DNA from: Oscillospiraceae bacterium
GTDB taxonomy: Bacteria; Bacillota; Clostridia; Oscillospirales; Ruminococcaceae
Length of the DNA stretch: 5,153 nucleotides
Assembly (NCBI GenBank): GCA_031281115.1
Contig: JAITFV010000138.1
Location: 1 to 5,153, forward strand
Direction: 5' to 3'
Part shown: piece by piece, positions 3,711 through 5,153 of the stretch
Numbering within the stretch: position 1 is the stretch's first letter
How the letters are laid out: each line of letters begins with the position of its first letter
Translations under genes and position numbers: made by a program
The notes under the pieces: generated by a model
Database searches by the model: none
The model's input: only the letters and a program-made list of their open reading frames with translations
What the model was told of the DNA's origin: nothing

Positions 3711-5153
3711 TTAAAAATCCGGAATCGAATCACAAAGCAAAAATCCATAGAATGCTAATTTCGGGTACAAATACCCATCGAACAGAAGCGGATATTTTCT
3801 GCCGCCGCCGTCTCTGAAGCTGAGCCATGTATCTCTGTCCGAAAGTCCCCAAACGGTCACATTTCCGATGTTGGCGAGCCCGTTTTCAATACAGAAGCGA
3901 ACCATGTTGATAAGCCGCCTGTACCTCACCGCAAGCCGCATTAAATCCTCTTCACTGTCAGAATCTAAGTTGATGTCAAGTTCGGTCAGGTGAATTTCCA
4001 AACCAAGCCCTGCATATCGCAGCAGTGCTTCTTGAAAATCGACAATGTTCGGGTCGGTTATACCGAGGTGTGATTGCATACCCATGCCGTCTATAAGACC
4101 TTTTTCCTGCAAACTCTCAAGTAGAGCTAAAATCGCGATTAACTTATTGGAATGGAAAGTATTAAAATCATTGTAAAAAAGCGCAACATCGGAGTCAGCA
4201 TGTTTTCTCGCGAAGATAAACGACTGCTCAATGTAATCCGGTCCGACTGTAATATACCACGGATTCGGCTTACCGTCGTGCGTATCGCGGATTTTATTTT
4301 CATCCGCGCTGCCGGGGTCAATGGCTTCGTTTACAACATCCCATGCGTAAATTACACCGGGGAAGTTCTCCTGGCAATATTCAAGAACTGCCTTGATATA
4401 GTTTTCAAGCCGTTCGAGCATAACTTCACGGCTGACAAATTCCGCGCCGTCCTCGCGTGAGTAGTCTTCCTTGAAGAACCAAAGCGGCGTCTGCTCATGC
4501 CAAACAAGCGTATGCCCGCGCATTGCGATATTGTTATCCCGCGCAAAAGCAAGGCACTCGTCAAGAACATCTGTACGGATTGCGGGTGCAGAATTATTCA
4601 CTTCGAGATTAGCAACACTCGCCGCATGGTCAAGCAGGGACGAAGGCTTCATTTCATTGCCCATAGTTATGCTGTTGAAATGCCGCTTAATAAGCGCGCT
4701 TGTATCGGGGTTCCGCAGGTCGGCGAGCGTTATACCCACGCCTGTTTTAAAGTAATCCACATGAGCCTCCCACAGAGATGGCAGTGCGTCGGGCGGGAGA
4801 ACTTCCTTTATGACACGGTATATGACAACATCGGTAAGCTCAATTGCCGGGAAGATGCCGTCTTCCATTGCCTCGCCGCCCTCAAAGTAAAGAGCGAAGC
4901 TCTCAAAAGCTTCCGGCGTAACGAACGAACCTGCGATTTCAACCCATTCGCCCGCAGAAACACGAACACGCGCCGTATTCTCGAAATGTGTGCTTGCCAT
5001 TTTGATTTCGAGCGAGGCGGCAAGATCTTGCGCAACTTCCCCGCTGTGCTTTATTAACGCGCTGAACTCATAAAGAGTATTCGGGAGAAGCATACCTCCA
5101 AGCTCAAGCTTCGGTCCGTTCCAGTTCGCGGTACGCCCGTCGACAGAAAGAAA
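3711..5153 (-). CDS. GH10 endo-1,4-beta-xylanase with N-terminal CBM22/CBM4_9-like module (5' end beyond window)
   Basis: The frame is open from the stop at 3711 to the right edge, giving at least 480 residues; numbering here starts at the edge. It should hydrolyse internal beta-1,4 bonds of xylan outside the cell. Residues 1 to about 114 are the C-terminal part of a carbohydrate-binding module, with RTANWNGPKLEL (7-18) and EWVEIAGSF typical of CBM22/CBM4_9. Residues 125-480 are a full GH10 barrel: GNEMKP (165-170), RGHTLVWH (212-219), WDVVNEAI with acid/base Glu276, FYNDFN (326-331), MQSHLG (359-364), HLTELDI with nucleophile Glu391, and VTVWGLSDRDTW (432-443). The protein ends directly after the barrel, with no further binding domain or anchor. 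An ATG at 5093 preceded by GGAGGT is internal, because the binding module continues in frame upstream of it. A signal peptide is expected but lies outside the window. Confidence 0.93.
   Translation of the reverse strand, partial: FLSVDGRTANWNGPKLELGGMLLPNTLYEFSALIKHSGEVAQDLAASLEIKMASTHFENTARVRVSAGEWVEIAGSFVTPEAFESFALYFEGGEAMEDGIFPAIELTDVVIYRVIKEVLPPDALPSLWEAHVDYFKTGVGITLADLRNPDTSALIKRHFNSITMGNEMKPSSLLDHAASVANLEVNNSAPAIRTDVLDECLAFARDNNIAMRGHTLVWHEQTPLWFFKEDYSREDGAEFVSREVMLERLENYIKAVLEYCQENFPGVIYAWDVVNEAIDPGSADENKIRDTHDGKPNPWYITVGPDYIEQSFIFARKHADSDVALFYNDFNTFHSNKLIAILALLESLQEKGLIDGMGMQSHLGITDPNIVDFQEALLRYAGLGLEIHLTELDINLDSDSEEDLMRLAVRYRRLINMVRFCIENGLANIGNVTVWGLSDRDTWLSFRDGGGRKYPLLFDGYLYPKLAFYGFLLCDSIPDF

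Noticed and set aside
4152..5057. Plus-strand open frames opposite the xylanase (around 4152-4460, 4471-4755 and 4497-5057)
   Set aside because: They are antisense to a full-length GH10 domain with all catalytic motifs and show no recognisable domains of their own.

Overview
The window looks like a chromosomal piece from a low-to-mid GC Gram-positive anaerobe, probably a fibre-degrading member of the Clostridia (Bacillota). This is inferred from strong AGGAGG/GGAGG ribosome binding sites, a VanY-type D,D-carboxypeptidase, a secreted GH10 xylanase with an N-terminal carbohydrate-binding module, and two surface proteins with C-terminal 'sorting signal plus Arg/Lys' tails. No rRNA, tRNA, CRISPR array, transposase or phage gene is visible.

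Left edge (1-181): no gene. Positions 8-134 are an unbroken series of inverted repeats: an 18-bp stem, two short GC-rich hairpins enclosed by a 6-bp helix (a three-way junction with no unpaired junction bases), and a 14-bp stem. A near-consensus leftward promoter (TTGACA, 17 bp, TATAAT) at 157-185 would transcribe straight into it. This is the most unusual part of the window.

182-1161: a leftward VanY-like peptidoglycan carboxypeptidase (182-949), then a 212-bp divergent intergenic region. That region holds a rightward promoter and a 5'-UTR hairpin that resembles part of the left-edge array.

1162-2163: a rightward cytoplasmic GH88/GH105-type unsaturated glucuronyl hydrolase, ending at a bidirectional terminator.

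2177-3478: two leftward genes for small secreted proteins with almost identical 31-residue C-terminal tails. A perfect 17-bp intercistronic hairpin separates them, and the upstream gene probably has its own promoter.

3711-5153: a leftward GH10 endo-1,4-beta-xylanase preceded by a CBM22/CBM4_9-like module. Its reading frame stays open to the window edge, so its N-terminus is missing.

Taken together, the right half fits plant polysaccharide breakdown at the cell surface: xylan cleavage outside, with small surface proteins of unknown but possibly glycan-binding role. The GH88/105 enzyme would act inside the cell on unsaturated uronic-acid oligosaccharides. The carboxypeptidase is a cell-wall maintenance gene with no obvious link to the rest. 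The enzymes are not in one operon, so a shared pathway is an inference.
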